Of a stretch of DNA of 64,000 bases, positions 17,853 to 26,464 are shown piece after piece; position 1 is the stretch's first letter, and every line of letters begins with the position of its first letter. Under the pieces are notes generated by a model. The model was not told the DNA's origin. It was given only the letters and a program-made list of their open reading frames with translations, and made no database searches. The position numbers were made by a program, and so were the translations under genes. The DNA comes from Vannielia litorea. GTDB taxonomy: Bacteria; Pseudomonadota; Alphaproteobacteria; Rhodobacterales; Rhodobacteraceae. The stretch spans positions 124,001 to 188,000 of the forward strand of contig NZ_FSRL01000002.1 of the NCBI RefSeq assembly GCF_900142295.1. Direction: 5' to 3'.

Positions 17853-18163
17853 GCGTCCCTCCCTGATGCCAGCCTGAAGAATGCCCGATCTTCCCGCCGG
17901 ATAAACCGCCTTTCCTGCGCGAAGGCGTAGTTTTCGCGGCCCAGCGGGTCTTCGGCGAGCCGGGCGCGATAGGCCTCGTAGGCCGCCAGCGAGGGCATGG
18001 AGTAAACCCCGTAGGCCAGCGTGGCCGAGCCCTCGTGCGGCGCGAAATAGCCGATCAGCTCGGCCCCGCAGCGCGGGATGCAGGCACCCCAGGTGCGGGC
18101 GTAGTGCTCAAAGTCCGCGCGCTGGGTCGGCTCGATCTCGTAACGGATGAAACAGGTGATCAT
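17849..18163 (-). CDS. NIPSNAP-family protein
   Basis: This 104-aa protein (MITCFIRYEIEPTQRADFEHYARTW shows the pattern) has the NIPSNAP/dimeric ferredoxin-like fold with the motif YFAPHEGSATLAYGVYSMPS. Function is unknown. The ATG at 18163 follows AAAGGAG; longer frames run into the divergent regulator gene. It heads a two-gene operon with the ABM gene, divergent from an ArsR-type regulator, with a large inverted repeat between them. Confidence 0.85.
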   Translation of the reverse strand: MITCFIRYEIEPTQRADFEHYARTWGACIPRCGAELIGYFAPHEGSATLAYGVYSMPSLAAYEAYRARLAEDPLGRENYAFAQERRFIRREDRAFFRLASGRDA

Positions 18164-18204
18164 GTCAGGGCTCCTTTCGGACCCCTGCCTAACCTTCCGC
18201 GCGG

Positions 18205-18238
18205 CGGCGATGCTTCGGCCCGCGCCAAAGCGTCGCCG
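18205..18238. promoter_or_regulatory. Operator-like inverted repeat between NIPSNAP and ArsR-type genes
   Basis: CGGCGATGCTTCGG and CCAAAGCGTCGCCG form a 14-bp inverted repeat with 12 matching positions and a six-base spacer. It sits in the middle of the 111-bp divergent intergenic region, 37 bp before the regulator ATG and 42 bp before the NIPSNAP ATG. It is a strong candidate binding site for the adjacent regulator. Confidence 0.6.
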
Positions 18239-18274
18239 CTTGACCGGCCCCCGCGCCGGGCCCACCCTGCCGGC

Positions 18275-18955
18275 ATGAAGGAAGGCCCCGACATCACCCG
18301 CATCGCCGCCCTCATCGGCGACCCGGCGCGCGCCAACATGCTCACGGCCCTGCTGTCCGGCAAGGCGCTGACGGCCAGCGAACTCGCGGGCGAGGCGGGC
18401 ATCACCGCGCCCACCGCCTCGGGCCACCTGGCCAGGCTGGAGGAAGCCGGGCTGCTCTGGCGGCGCAGGCAGGGGCGGCACCACTACTTCACCCTCGCCG
18501 GCGCGGAGGTGGCCGAGGCGCTGGAGGCGCTGGCCGGTCTCGCCGCGGCACGCGGCCACCTGCGCACCCGCACCGGCCCGCGCGACGACGCGCTGCGCGA
18601 GGCACGGGTCTGCTACGACCACCTCGCCGGCCAGGCCGGGATCCGCATCTTCGACAGCCTCGCAGGCCGGGGCGCACTCACGGTCGACCGCGAGGCGATC
18701 ACCCTCACCGGGGCAGGTGCGGCGCATGTCGAGGCTCTGGGCATCGACCTCGCCCCGCTCCGGGCCGGGCGCCGCCCGCTCTGCCGCGCCTGCCTCGACT
18801 GGTCCGAGCGGCGCAGCCACCTCGCAGGAAGCCTCGGCGCGGCGATCCTGACCCACAGCCTCGCGCAGGGCTGGGCCACGCGCGCGCCCGGCAGCCGCGT
18901 GGTGCGCTTCACTCCGCGCGGAGCGGCGGCCTTCGCCCAGGCCTTCCCCCTCTGA
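18275..18955 (+). CDS. ArsR-type winged-helix transcriptional regulator
   Basis: The 226-aa protein begins with an ArsR-like winged helix (about residues 5-85; ALTASELAGEAGITAPTASGHLARLEEAGLL). A long C-terminal region follows, with cysteines (CYDHLAG, LCRACLDWSERR) as seen in larger ArsR relatives. The ATG at 18275 gives the natural N-terminus. It is divergent from the NIPSNAP-ABM operon and most likely represses it through the dyad between them. Confidence 0.85.
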   Translation: MKEGPDITRIAALIGDPARANMLTALLSGKALTASELAGEAGITAPTASGHLARLEEAGLLWRRRQGRHHYFTLAGAEVAEALEALAGLAAARGHLRTRTGPRDDALREARVCYDHLAGQAGIRIFDSLAGRGALTVDREAITLTGAGAAHVEALGIDLAPLRAGRRPLCRACLDWSERRSHLAGSLGAAILTHSLAQGWATRAPGSRVVRFTPRGAAAFAQAFPL

Positions 18956-19035
18956 CGCGACCCGCCGCCGCGGAACCATCCGAGCCCCTGCGCGGTTATC
19001 CCGGTAACACGAACGTAACCCCCAAGGAGGGAACA

Positions 19036-19287
19036 ATGGGACTGGGCCTCATCCTCTCGATCATCGTCGGCGGCCTCGCCGGCTGGATCGCCAGCATGAT
19101 CATGAAGGCCGATACCGGCCTCGTGACCAACATCGTGCTCGGCATCGTCGGCGCCCTGGTGCTGAACCTGCTGCTGCAACTGCTCGGCATCTACGCCGCC
19201 GAACGGGTCGTGCCGCAGCTCATCGTCGGCATCGCCGGGGCCTGCCTGCTGATCTTCGGCTTCCGCGCCATCGCCCGCAAGAGCTGA
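19036..19287 (+). CDS. GlsB/YeaQ/YmgE-family stress membrane protein
   Basis: This 83-aa protein has three hydrophobic segments and the family pattern GLAGWIASMIMK and NIVLGIVGALVLNLLL. Members are small inner-membrane proteins of general stress responses with no known activity. RBS AAGGAGG lies before the ATG. It is a single gene. Confidence 0.88.
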   Translation: MGLGLILSIIVGGLAGWIASMIMKADTGLVTNIVLGIVGALVLNLLLQLLGIYAAERVVPQLIVGIAGACLLIFGFRAIARKS

Positions 19288-19305
19288 GCGCCATACGGAA
19301 TGGGC

Positions 19306-19701
19306 TCAACCGGGCTTCTTCGGGCGTTCCGCGATCGGTGCGCCCGCGGCCTTCCAGCCCGAGAAGCCGTCGCTGATATGGCTCACGCCCTCCAGCCCCA
19401 TCTCCATGGCTACCTGCGCCGAAAGCGCCGAGCGCCAGCCCGAGGCGCAGTAGAAGACAAAGCGCCCCCCGGTCTGGAACTGCGGCTTGGCATAGGGGCT
19501 CTCCGGGTCGATCCAGAATTCCAGCATCCCGCGCGGACAGTGGAAGGCGCCGGGGATCATCCCCTCGCGGTCCAGCTCGCGCGGGTCGCGCAGGTCCACG
19601 AAGGTCACCCCCTCCTGCCCGTGCAGCGCCTGCATCTCGGCCGCGGGCGCGTGTTCCACCCGCGCGTTGGCCTCCGCCACCATGTCCTTCACCCGCTTCA
19701 T
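19306..19701 (-). CDS. Rhodanese-like sulfurtransferase
   Basis: The 131-aa protein is a single rhodanese domain with catalytic Cys in FYCASGWRSALSA and the usual VDLRDPRELDREG near the N-terminus. It probably moves sulfane sulfur in the cytosol; no signal peptide is seen. It is convergent with the stress membrane gene and divergent from the gene at 19767. Confidence 0.88.
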   Translation of the reverse strand: MKRVKDMVAEANARVEHAPAAEMQALHGQEGVTFVDLRDPRELDREGMIPGAFHCPRGMLEFWIDPESPYAKPQFQTGGRFVFYCASGWRSALSAQVAMEMGLEGVSHISDGFSGWKAAGAPIAERPKKPG

Positions 19702-19766
19702 CGCCTGCCCTCCTCCTTGACTTCGCCGCCGTGCCGGAACACCTAGCCTTGTCAGGAGGATATGCC

Positions 19767-20123
19767 ATGCCCGGGCCCAAGGAAAAGAAGCCGCAGTCGG
19801 TGTATACGCTGCTCGTGGAAGTGGGCCGCAAGGCCGGGGATGGCCTGCCCGACGGGGCCAGGGGCGCGGCGCTGATGTGCTATGCCGCCGGCGTCGACGA
19901 GGCCGAGGCGGTGCGCGAGACCGTGGCGATCCTCAAGCAGGCCGACCTCGCCCCCCTCGATGTCACGGGCTACGGCACGCTGGAGGAGCGCGAGGAGCAG
20001 GGCCACGAGATCGAGGAGGAGGAGCGCGTGCTGATGGCGCGCGCGCTCGCCGAGAACGCCGTGATCGTCGCCCAGATGACCCCCTTCTTCGAGGAACCCT
20101 CCCACGAGGGGGGGCGGGCCTGA
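19767..20123 (+). CDS. Hypothetical soluble protein preceding a DUF389 gene
   Basis: This 118-aa protein has an acidic helical region (TLEEREEQGHEIEEEERVLMARALAENAVIVAQM). I do not recognise the family. The ATG at 19767 has GGAGGA six bases before it. Its TGA overlaps the ATG of the DUF389 gene (TGATG), so it is coupled to that membrane protein and may be its regulatory partner. Confidence 0.7.
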   Translation: MPGPKEKKPQSVYTLLVEVGRKAGDGLPDGARGAALMCYAAGVDEAEAVRETVAILKQADLAPLDVTGYGTLEEREEQGHEIEEEERVLMARALAENAVIVAQMTPFFEEPSHEGGRA

Positions 20124-21133
20124 TGGCCGACAGGCTGATCCAGGTGATCGGCACGGTTGAGCAGATCGACACCGTTGCAGGCTGTCTCGAGGATCTCCCC
20201 CCCGACCAGTGGTGGCGGCTGCCCTATGACGAGGACGAGGGCCGGCAGACCCTCTATGTCGCGCTCTTCAAGGCCGACGCGCAGGAGGTGATGGATGCCA
20301 TCAGCGAGGGGCTCGAAGGGCAGGAGGGCTGGCGGCTGTTCTCCCTGCCCACCGAGGCCAGCCTGCCCGAACTCGACGACGAGGAAGAGGAGAACCGCCG
20401 CGCCCAGAAGGAGACCGTGAACGCGCGGGAGGAGATCTACCGCGAGGTCCGGCAGGGCACGGCGCTGACACCGGACTACCTGGTGATGACCGGGCTGGCC
20501 GCGCTGGTGGCGGCCATCGGGCTGAGCCAGGGCCAGGTGGCGGTGGTGATCGGGGCGATGGTGATCGCGCCCCTGCTCGGGCCGATCATGGCCTTCGCCT
20601 TCGGCACCGCGCTGGGCAATTTCTCGCTGCTCGGCGTGGCCACACGGGCGCTGGGCGCCGGGCTGGGCGTGGCCGTGGTGGTCGGCGTGGCGCTCGGGCT
20701 GGTGATGCCCGGCTCCTATCCGGATACCTCTATGATGGATTTCTCCGGCGCGCTCTCGCTGCGCACCGTGGCGCTGCCCCTGGCGGGGGGCGCGGCGGCG
20801 GCGCTGATGCTCTCGGGCGGGCAGACCACCGGCCTGGTGGGCGTCATGGTCGCCGCCGCGCTGCTGCCGCCGCTCGCCGCCTTCGGGCTGCTGCTGGGCG
20901 CGGGCGACATTCCCAACGCGCTGAAGGCGCTGGCCACCGTGGTCACCAACATCGTCGCCATCAACCTCGCCGCGCAGGTGGTGTTTCTGGCCAAGGGCAT
21001 CCGCCCGCGCCGCTGGGAAGGCTCCGATCACCGCACTTCGGTGCGGGTCGCCCTCGGCGCCTCCGCCGGCCTCGTCGCGCTGATGGCGCTGGCGCTCTGG
21101 CTCGCCGGCCACGGCTACGTGCCCGGGCTCTGA
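20123..21133 (+). CDS. DUF389/TIGR00341-type membrane protein
   Basis: The 336-aa protein has an N-terminal cytosolic part (about 1-110) and then eight or so transmembrane helices. The family signature GAMVIAPLLGPIMAFAFGTALG is present, with a second conserved GLVGVMVAAALLPPLAAFG. DUF389 proteins resemble transporters, but their substrate is not known. It is translationally coupled to the small gene upstream. Confidence 0.88.
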   Translation: MADRLIQVIGTVEQIDTVAGCLEDLPPDQWWRLPYDEDEGRQTLYVALFKADAQEVMDAISEGLEGQEGWRLFSLPTEASLPELDDEEEENRRAQKETVNAREEIYREVRQGTALTPDYLVMTGLAALVAAIGLSQGQVAVVIGAMVIAPLLGPIMAFAFGTALGNFSLLGVATRALGAGLGVAVVVGVALGLVMPGSYPDTSMMDFSGALSLRTVALPLAGGAAAALMLSGGQTTGLVGVMVAAALLPPLAAFGLLLGAGDIPNALKALATVVTNIVAINLAAQVVFLAKGIRPRRWEGSDHRTSVRVALGASAGLVALMALALWLAGHGYVPGL

Positions 21134-21241
21134 ACGCCCCGCCTTCGCGCTTGAAATCGCAGCATTACCCCAGGCTCGCCCCATTTGTGCCCCGCTTTCG
21201 CTTCTAGATTGAACGCGATTGAAGTGAGGGCCTGTGCACCG

Positions 21242-21670
21242 ATGAAAGAGTCGATTGCCGCGATAAGATGGGTGGTCAACGCGCTGCTGGTGGTTGCCAT
21301 GCTGGGCGCCGGCTGGCTCAGCTACAAGTTCTTCACCGAGCCCGGCTACCTGGCCGAACTGGCGTTGGGCGAGGGGGCAGGCACATCCTTCACCCCGCGC
21401 AGCCCCGGCCTCGAGCCCGCCCCGACGGACGCGGTCGTGACCTCGCGGCTGCCGCAGGCCAGCGGCCTGCCCCAGGCGGGCGGCACCTCCGACACGCAGA
21501 CCCGTCTGTCGAACGGCACCCCCGCCGGCGCCACGACCAGCGCCGACAGCTATACCCCGCGCACCACGGCCACCGGCAACGTGCGCACGGTGACCCGCGA
21601 GAAAAAGGAGGCGCCCCCGGCCTATCAGCCGCCGCTGGCGCAAAGAAAGGTGATCCGGGTCGGCGATTGA
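21242..21670 (+). CDS. Membrane-anchored Ser/Thr/Pro-rich protein, unknown
   Basis: The 142-aa protein has one N-terminal transmembrane segment (VVNALLVVAMLGAGWLSYKFF). A long low-complexity exterior region rich in Thr, Ser, Pro and Gly follows, ending in a basic patch. No family is recognised. The ATG at 21242 is preceded by a weak RBS. It resembles the next gene in design (single TM plus disordered tail), and both may be envelope proteins. Confidence 0.65.
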   Translation: MKESIAAIRWVVNALLVVAMLGAGWLSYKFFTEPGYLAELALGEGAGTSFTPRSPGLEPAPTDAVVTSRLPQASGLPQAGGTSDTQTRLSNGTPAGATTSADSYTPRTTATGNVRTVTREKKEAPPAYQPPLAQRKVIRVGD

Positions 21671-21786
21671 GCCGCGACCGGGCCGGAACGAGAGAGAGCA
21701 AAGGGAAGGCCGCGGCATGGTGCCCGGCCCGACACGAGGATGAGCAGGCGGGCAATGGCCCGGTTGAACGGAAAGGCAGGCAACAG

Positions 21787-22281
21787 ATGGCAGCTGTTCG
21801 GATAATCCTGATCGTGATCGTTCTCGCCGTGATGGGCGGGATCGGCTTCATGCAGTACGGCGCGATGAGCTCCTTCAACGGGTCGGCCGACCCGGCGGGC
21901 GAGAACTACGCATCGAACGACACATACGAGCCCGAGGCCTCGCGCTCCAGCGCGTCGAGCGGCTACACCGCCGGCAACCTCATCAAGTCCACCAAGACCA
22001 CCAGCCGCGTGGGGGGCGACAAGACCATCACCATCCAGCGCAAGAAGCCCGGCCTCTGGACGCGGATCCGCATGTGGTTCGGCTACGTGCCCGAAGATGC
22101 CCACCGCCGCGACTTCGCCCGGCTGAAGGCCCAGCGCGAGCGCGAGGCCGCCTACAGCTCCGGCATCAACCAGGCGACGGGCCGCAAGGAAAGTACCGCC
22201 AGCGTGCGCGAAAGCTCCTCCGGCGCCAGCAAGAAGGCCGCGCCCAACAAGTCGGTCGCCAGCGCGCTCAGCGGCGACTGA
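21787..22281 (+). CDS. Single-TM protein with disordered tail, unknown
   Basis: The 164-aa protein begins with one transmembrane helix (IILIVIVLAVMGGIGFM). A Ser-rich stretch and a basic segment (KTITIQRKKPGLWTRIRMWFGYVPEDAHRRDFA) follow, then a Ser/Ala/Lys tail. No family is recognised. A hairpin with a T-run follows the stop. It is probably a short transcription unit with the gene before it. Confidence 0.7.
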   Translation: MAAVRIILIVIVLAVMGGIGFMQYGAMSSFNGSADPAGENYASNDTYEPEASRSSASSGYTAGNLIKSTKTTSRVGGDKTITIQRKKPGLWTRIRMWFGYVPEDAHRRDFARLKAQREREAAYSSGINQATGRKESTASVRESSSGASKKAAPNKSVASALSGD

Positions 22282-22305
22282 GCCGCCCGCCCGCACAAGA
22301 CCAAG

Positions 22306-22333
22306 AGGGGCGTCCCGCCGGGGCGCCCTTTTC
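22306..22333 (+). terminator. Rho-independent terminator after 22281
   Basis: AGGGGCG pairs with CGCCCTT around a G/C-rich loop and is followed by TTTTC. It lies 25 bp past the stop of the single-TM gene and before the convergent gene end at 22342. Confidence 0.55.
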
Positions 22334-22341
22334 GCAGGGCG

Positions 22342-22836
22342 TCACCGGCCAAGGGAAGGAAAGGCCGCCAGCACCCGGCTCCGCGCCGCCTCGCAGGCCT
22401 CGCGCGCGTGCCCTTCGGCCAGCACGAACTCGGCACCGTCGGGCAGCAGCAGCACCGCGCGAAAACAGGCATCGCCATCGTTGTCGGTCCCTTCCTGCAC
22501 CTCGGGCAGGGTCAGCTCGGTGGCCTCGTACGCCTGCCGCCTGCGCCGATGCGGGTAGCGCCAGGTGAGCCGCAGGCGGCCGTCCGCCGTGACGGCGGCA
22601 AAAAAGCAGGGCGCGTTGGCCGAATAGGCCACCATGCAAAGCCCCGCGAGCCAGAACAGGCCCAGCAGGGCGCGAAACAGCTCCGGCGGGTAGCCCTCGG
22701 GCGATCCGTCGCGGACCGTCACCCATGTCGCCATGCACAGCATGCCGACCCAGACCGCCAAAAAGACCCAGAGAACCGCCGGCGTGCGATTGGCCACGAG
22801 CGGTGTGGCCCGCGGCACCCCCGGCCCGCCGGTCAC
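22342..22836 (-). CDS. Two-TM membrane protein coupled to a Hint-domain protein
   Basis: The 164-aa protein has two N-terminal transmembrane helices (WVFLAVWVGMLCMATWV and FRALLGLFWLAGLCMVAY). A basic loop and a soluble C-terminal domain follow. No family is recognised. Its ATG overlaps the stop of the Hint protein gene as ATGA, so the two are co-translated and may act together. Confidence 0.75.
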   Translation of the reverse strand: MTGGPGVPRATPLVANRTPAVLWVFLAVWVGMLCMATWVTVRDGSPEGYPPELFRALLGLFWLAGLCMVAYSANAPCFFAAVTADGRLRLTWRYPHRRRRQAYEATELTLPEVQEGTDNDGDACFRAVLLLPDGAEFVLAEGHAREACEAARSRVLAAFPSLGR

Positions 22837-24413
22837 GCCGCCCGCAGCGCCTCGGCCGCCCAGAGCCGCGCCTCGTAGCCCGAGAGCATCCGCCGCGCCG
22901 CCGGCCCGTAGCCCGCGCCGGTCTCCGGATCGAGCTCGGGGAAGAGCGTGCAGATCTCCTCCACGATCTCCGCCTCGAAACTGTGCTGCATCTGCCCGCC
23001 GGGCAGAAAGCTCTCGGTTGGCAGCCCCTCCGACCAGATCACCTGGTGCCGGTCGAACAGCAGGTGCACGTATTCCACCGCGCCGCCCTCCAGCCGCGTC
23101 ACCGAGCTGCCGTTGACCAGCTCCTTGGCGGCCACCAGCACCTCGCCGTCCCCGAACATCAGTTCGGCCAGCGGGTCGCGGATCATCAGCCGATGCAGCG
23201 GCGAGATGGTCAGCGCCCGGTGCGGCCCGAAGGTCCCGGCCCGAATGTGGATCGGCGCCATCACGCCCTGCGCGGGCACCTCGCGGCGGCCGATCCAGCG
23301 CAGCGGCTGGGGGCCCTCGTCCACCGTCAGCACCATGTCGCCCGGCTGCAGGCGCTCCACCGGCACCTCGCCCTCCGGCGTGGCGATCATCGTGCCCGCC
23401 ACGAAGCAGGGCACCTGGTCGAGCTTGATGAAGCCGGTGTCGGTGTGGCCCTGCCCGTCGCTGATCTTGTAGGTGAAGTTCACCTCTTCGTCGTCGCCAT
23501 CGGTCTGCACCGTCAGCGTGCCGTCGGCATTGAGCGTGATGATCTGCCCGGTCTTCAGGGTCACGCTCTGGCCCGCCGTCACCGCCACCCCGTTGATATG
23601 GGTCACGGTCATCGTGGCGCCGCTCGACGAGATGTCATTGTCGAGCACGTCGATCGTCTTGGTGAAGTTCGTGCCCATGGTGACGCTATCGGTCATCGCC
23701 ACCAGGTCGGTCTGAATCGAGTCCCCCGCGATCAGCACGTTGGAATCGTAGTTGCTGTCCGAGGTGTCGGCGATCCCGATGCGGATGGTGTTCTGCACCC
23801 CGGCATTCACCGGCATGGTCAGGGTCATCGTGATCGTGAACCCGTCCATCTCGGTGTTGTAGTCGTCATCGGTGTTGTCGACGTAGAGGTTGGAGTTGTC
23901 GGCGTCGTTGACGTTGGTCACCGCCGTGTTGCCGGTGCCCACCTCCAGCTCCACGTACTGCCCGTTCACCCAGACGGCAAAGACGTCGTTGTAGATCGAG
24001 TTGGCGTATTCGGGGTACTCGTCGGAGGCAAAGACGAACTGCATGGTCATCACGTCCCCGTCGGGAACGAAGGTGATGTCCATGTAGCTGGCATCGTAGG
24101 TGGAGTTGCCCGCCACCGCGTTGAACTGCGCGTTGTTGTTGGCCCCGCCGGTGTTGGTCGAGGTGTTGGTGCTCTGGTTCGCCTGGCCCGAGGAGTTGGT
24201 GAAGTCGCTCGCCCGCCCGGTCGAGAGGATCACGCCGCTGTCGCCCGGCACCACGCCCGGCGAGGTGCTGTCGCCGCCCGAGTAGATCCCCGAGGAGTAG
24301 CTCGACCCCGAGTAGCTGGCGGTGACCACCTGCACGCTGTCGCCGAAGATGGCGTTGGCCATCTGGATGGCCGAGGCGTTGGTGTTGATCGAGAGTTCTG
24401 ATGCCGCAACCAT
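22833..24413 (-). CDS. Secreted choice-of-anchor-L / Hint_2 (Hedgehog-intein) protein
   Basis: The 526-aa protein has three parts. Residues 1-220 are Ser/Thr/Asn/Gly-rich with the block MDITFVPDGDVMTMQFVFASDEYPEY, typical of choice-of-anchor-L adhesin-like domains. A cadherin-like beta region follows (about 250-340). The last 190 residues are a Hint_2 domain starting C-F-V-A-G-T-M-I and containing SPLHRLMI. There is no N-terminal signal, as in many Rhodobacterales Hint proteins thought to leave by type I secretion. The ATG at 24413 is preferred over longer GC-rich frames. Confidence 0.85.
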   Translation of the reverse strand: MVAASELSINTNASAIQMANAIFGDSVQVVTASYSGSSYSSGIYSGGDSTSPGVVPGDSGVILSTGRASDFTNSSGQANQSTNTSTNTGGANNNAQFNAVAGNSTYDASYMDITFVPDGDVMTMQFVFASDEYPEYANSIYNDVFAVWVNGQYVELEVGTGNTAVTNVNDADNSNLYVDNTDDDYNTEMDGFTITMTLTMPVNAGVQNTIRIGIADTSDSNYDSNVLIAGDSIQTDLVAMTDSVTMGTNFTKTIDVLDNDISSSGATMTVTHINGVAVTAGQSVTLKTGQIITLNADGTLTVQTDGDDEEVNFTYKISDGQGHTDTGFIKLDQVPCFVAGTMIATPEGEVPVERLQPGDMVLTVDEGPQPLRWIGRREVPAQGVMAPIHIRAGTFGPHRALTISPLHRLMIRDPLAELMFGDGEVLVAAKELVNGSSVTRLEGGAVEYVHLLFDRHQVIWSEGLPTESFLPGGQMQHSFEAEIVEEICTLFPELDPETGAGYGPAARRMLSGYEARLWAAEALRAA

Positions 24414-24687
24414 GCTCTGTCCTCGACAGACCCTCGGCATGGCAAGACGGCACGGCACGGGGCCGGTCCGTCGGGGGTGGCGGGTGCGAGGTTTTCCTCG
24501 TCTGTCCTGCCGCTGCTCTTCGCCCTGCCTCGGGTCGATTTTTCGTTTTGCCGAAAAATGCCATCCTTTCGGCGGGTTGTCAGCACATTTGCGACCGGCG
24601 CCCCCGGGCTGTGGGGGCGGTGCAACAGGGCGGCGGCTGGTGCGCGCGCGGCAGAGCGGGTAATCCGGGGCAAAAGGAGTGCCCGCC

Positions 24688-25833
24688 ATGACAGATCCCG
24701 TCGAGCTCACCCGCGCCCTCGTGCGCTGCCCCTCCGTCACCCCGGAGGAGGGCGGCGCGCTGGTCCTGCTGGAAGAGCGGCTGTCTGCGGCGGGCTTTGC
24801 CTGCACCCGGGTGGACCGGGGCGGCATCTCCAATCTCTTCGCCCGCTGGGGCCGGGCGGGCAACGGCCCCGCCTTCGGCTTCAACGGCCATACCGACGTG
24901 GTGCCGGTGGGCGACGAGGCCGCCTGGACCCATCCGCCCTTCGGCGCCGAGGAGGAGGACGGCTGGCTCTACGGGCGCGGCGCCACCGACATGAAATCGG
25001 GCGTCGCCGCCTTTGTCGCCGCCGCCATCGACTTCGTGACCGAAACGCCTCCCGAGGGCTCCGTGGTGCTCGCCATCACCGGCGACGAGGAGGCCGACGC
25101 GCTCGACGGCACCACCGCCCTGCTCGACTGGATGGCGGAGAACGGCGAGCGCATGGATGTCTGCATCGTCGGCGAGCCAACCTCGCTCGAGCAGATGGGC
25201 GACATGATGAAGATCGGGCGGCGCGGCTCGATGACCGCCCATTTCACCCTGCGCGGCAAGCAGGGCCACTCGGCCTATCCGCACCGCGCCATCAACCCGG
25301 TGTCTGCCATCGCCCGCCTCTGCGACCGGCTGGCCTCCCGCCAGCTCGACCTCGGCACCGAGCATTTCGACGCCTCCACCCTGGCGCTCACCACCATCGA
25401 CGTGGGCAACGCCGCCACCAACGTGATCCCGGCGCTGGCCCGCTGCACCGCCAACATCCGCTTCAACGACGAGCACAGCGGCGAGAGCCTCACCGAATGG
25501 CTGAAGGCCGAGGGCGACAAGGTGGCCGAGGAGTTCGGCGTCGAGGTGGGCCTGACCGTCAAGGTGAGCGGCGAGGCCTTCCTCACGCCCCCCGGCCCGC
25601 TCTCCGAGCTGATCAGCGGCGCGGTGCAGGCGGTCACGGGCCGCACGCCCGAACCCTCCACCACCGGCGGCACCTCCGACGCCCGCTTCGTGAAGTCGCA
25701 TTGCCCGGTCGTCGAGTTCGGCCTCGTCGGCCACCGCATGCACCAGGTCGACGAGCGTGTCCGGGTCGAGCAGATCGGCGAGTTGAAGGCGATCTACACC
25801 CGAATGCTGGAGGAGTACTTCGCCAGGGCGTGA
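24688..25833 (+). CDS. dapE: Succinyl-diaminopimelate desuccinylase
   Basis: The 381-aa M20-family metallopeptidase hydrolyses N-succinyl-LL-2,6-diaminopimelate in lysine and peptidoglycan synthesis. Visible are the zinc region GHTDVVPVG (H and D), [10 protein letters not shown], the catalytic ITGDEEADA, and GGTSDARF plus GHRMHQVDE at the C-terminus. The ATG at 24688 has AAGGAG eight bases upstream; an in-frame GTG at 24679 is too close to that RBS. It is a single core gene. Confidence 0.95.
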   Translation: MTDPVELTRALVRCPSVTPEEGGALVLLEERLSAAGFACTRVDRGGISNLFARWGRAGNGPAFGFNGHTDVVPVGDEAAWTHPPFGAEEEDGWLYGRGATDMKSGVAAFVAAAIDFVTETPPEGSVVLAITGDEEADALDGTTALLDWMAENGERMDVCIVGEPTSLEQMGDMMKIGRRGSMTAHFTLRGKQGHSAYPHRAINPVSAIARLCDRLASRQLDLGTEHFDASTLALTTIDVGNAATNVIPALARCTANIRFNDEHSGESLTEWLKAEGDKVAEEFGVEVGLTVKVSGEAFLTPPGPLSELISGAVQAVTGRTPEPSTTGGTSDARFVKSHCPVVEFGLVGHRMHQVDERVRVEQIGELKAIYTRMLEEYFARA

Positions 25834-25841
25834 CCCACATT

Positions 25842-25880
25842 CCCACAAATGTTGTTTTGTGGGCCCGCCCAGGCTACACT
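25842..25880 (+). promoter_or_regulatory. Palindrome and sigma70-like promoter of the toxin-antitoxin pair
   Basis: CCCACAAA and TTTGTGGG form a perfect 8-bp inverted repeat (25842-25849, 25856-25863). It overlaps a -35-like TTGTTT (25852) that stands 17 bases before a -10-like TACACT (25875-25880). Transcription from it would start at about the antitoxin ATG (25887), giving a leaderless mRNA. The repeat fits an autoregulatory operator, and may also terminate dapE. Confidence 0.5.
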
Positions 25881-25886
25881 CGCGCC

Positions 25887-26153
25887 ATGCCCAGACTCTC
25901 GATCGACATCACCGCCGAAGAGCACCGCAAGCTGAAGGCCATCGCCGCGCTGAACGGCCAGACCATCAAGGATTACGTGATGAGCCGAACACTTGGAGAC
26001 GCACAGGATGTCGCCGGCAAGAGCGACAAGGAGGCGCTGGATGCGCTGCGGGACGTGCTGATGCCGCGGATTGAAGAGGCCCGGCGCGGTGAGTTCTCGG
26101 AACTCACGATGGAGGAGATCGCCGCCAAGGCGAAGGCTGGTCTGGAAGGCTGA
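25887..26153 (+). CDS. ParD-like antitoxin (ribbon-helix-helix type)
   Basis: The 88-aa protein starts MPRLSIDITAEEHRKLKAIA, a ribbon-helix-helix DNA-binding N-terminus. An acidic helical tail follows (LMPRIEEARRGEFSELTMEEIAAKAKAGLEG) that would wrap the toxin. It should bind its own promoter and neutralise the downstream ParE-like toxin. No RBS is seen, in keeping with a leaderless transcript. The stop and toxin ATG overlap as TGATG. Confidence 0.88.
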   Translation: MPRLSIDITAEEHRKLKAIAALNGQTIKDYVMSRTLGDAQDVAGKSDKEALDALRDVLMPRIEEARRGEFSELTMEEIAAKAKAGLEG

Positions 26154-26464
26154 TGGCCGCCTATCACCTGACGGTTTCGGCGGAGGCGGATGTTGTCGGC
26201 ATCTGGCAATACACCGCAGGAACCTGGAGCGAGGCGCAGGCCCAGATCTATCATGCCGAGCTGCAGACGTGCTTTTCGCGCCTCGCCGCTGGCCCGTTCC
26301 GCAGCTTTGAAGATGTCGCTCCCGGTCTGCGATCCTGTCGCGTCGGGCGGCATGTTGTCTTCTGGCTTGCTGCGGCGGGAGAGGTGCCGCAAGTCATCGC
26401 TGTCCTGCACGAGCGGATGGATATCTTCTCGCGGCTGGCTGATCGACTGAAAGCAACGAAATGA
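26153..26464 (+). CDS. ParE/RelE-superfamily toxin
   Basis: The 103-aa protein matches the ParE pattern: YHLTVSAEADVVGIWQYTAGTWSEAQA at the N-terminus, RSCRVGRHVVFWL in the core strand, and VIAVLHERMDIFSRL at the end. ParE toxins act on DNA gyrase, and RelE relatives cut mRNA; which applies here is not shown. It is coupled to the antitoxin upstream and its stop overlaps the next GNAT start. Confidence 0.88.
   Translation: MAAYHLTVSAEADVVGIWQYTAGTWSEAQAQIYHAELQTCFSRLAAGPFRSFEDVAPGLRSCRVGRHVVFWLAAAGEVPQVIAVLHERMDIFSRLADRLKATK

Noticed and set aside
22725..24401. Plus-strand frame opposite the Hint protein gene
   Set aside because: Low-complexity His/Val-rich shadow of the Hint gene.
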